From Alphaproteobacteria bacterium (GTDB taxonomy: Bacteria > Pseudomonadota > Alphaproteobacteria > JAGOMX01): a DNA stretch of 5,566 bases. The DNA lies in NCBI GenBank assembly GCA_016742295.1, contig JACVCA010000102.1:1-5566 (forward strand), in the 5' to 3' direction. The notes under the pieces were generated by a model, which saw nothing but the letters and a program-made list of their open reading frames with translations, made no database searches and was not told the origin of the DNA. Below, piece by piece: positions 5,464 through 5,566 of this stretch. The position numbers were made by a program, and so were the translations under genes. Each line of letters starts with the position of its first letter. Position 1 is the first letter of the stretch.

Positions 5464-5566
5464 TTAATCTTTATGTTTTTGAATTAATCTTCTTGCAACA
5501 AAGGCTTTAATATCATCCCCCAATCCCTCCTTAAGCAGCTGATTCTTGTAAGTACCTATAAAATGT
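5464..5566 (-). CDS. Possible 3' end of an unidentified gene (partial, runs off the right edge)
   Basis: A minus-strand frame is open from the window edge for 33 codons to a TAA at 5464-5466. The visible C-terminus is charged and looks like ordinary protein (HFIGTYKNQLLKEGLGDDIK, then AFVARRLIQKHKD). The DNA beyond the stop turns abruptly AT-rich and non-coding, which supports a true gene end. No family is recognised. It has the same orientation as the transposase and the F-box/LRR gene, so before the IS inserted it may have been the gene immediately upstream of the latter, about 200 bp away. A chance open frame of this length is possible. Confidence 0.4.
   Translation of the reverse strand, partial: HFIGTYKNQLLKEGLGDDIKAFVARRLIQKHKD

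Overview
The window looks like a low-GC chromosome of an amoeba-associated intracellular bacterium, most likely an environmental chlamydia (Neochlamydia/Protochlamydia type). This is inferred from one very large reading frame that combines a eukaryotic-type F-box, Sel1-like repeats and a ribonuclease-inhibitor-type leucine-rich-repeat array. That protein style is expanded in those symbionts. Candidatus Amoebophilus-like Bacteroidetes are an alternative that the sequence alone does not exclude.

Layout, left to right. Bases 1-222 are an AT-rich intergenic stretch with a perfect 8-bp inverted repeat (18-58), an 11-bp direct repeat (139-149 and 189-199) and a weak hairpin/T-tract just past the stop of the large gene. 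Bases 223-4449 (minus strand) are a single intact 1408-codon gene for a predicted host-interaction protein: N-terminal hydrophobic segment, F-box, helical region, Sel1-like repeats, about 12 LRRs, an unassigned segment and a C-terminal Smr-like domain. Bases 4450-4571 are its upstream region. Bases 4580-5371 are a complete 792-bp IS1-family insertion sequence with 24-bp imperfect terminal inverted repeats and a perfect 8-bp target duplication (AAAAAAGA). Its transposase (minus strand) is split over two frames that join by a -1 shift at an A8 run, giving 238 residues with a zinc ribbon, a helix-turn-helix and a full D-D-E set. Bases 5380-5463 are AT-rich intergenic DNA. From 5464 to the right edge there is an open minus-strand frame, probably the 3' end of another gene.

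The genes do not form a metabolic pathway. The F-box/LRR/Sel1 protein would be expected to act in the eukaryotic host as an adaptor that links a target (via the LRR/Sel1 surface) to the host SCF ubiquitin ligase (via the F-box). The Smr-like tail is an unexpected addition. The IS landed just upstream of this gene in the same orientation, so it may have displaced the native promoter or may feed read-through transcription into the gene. The IS coding region is visibly more GC-rich (about 52-55% in lines sampled by hand) than the large gene (about 37%), which fits a mobile, recently arrived element.
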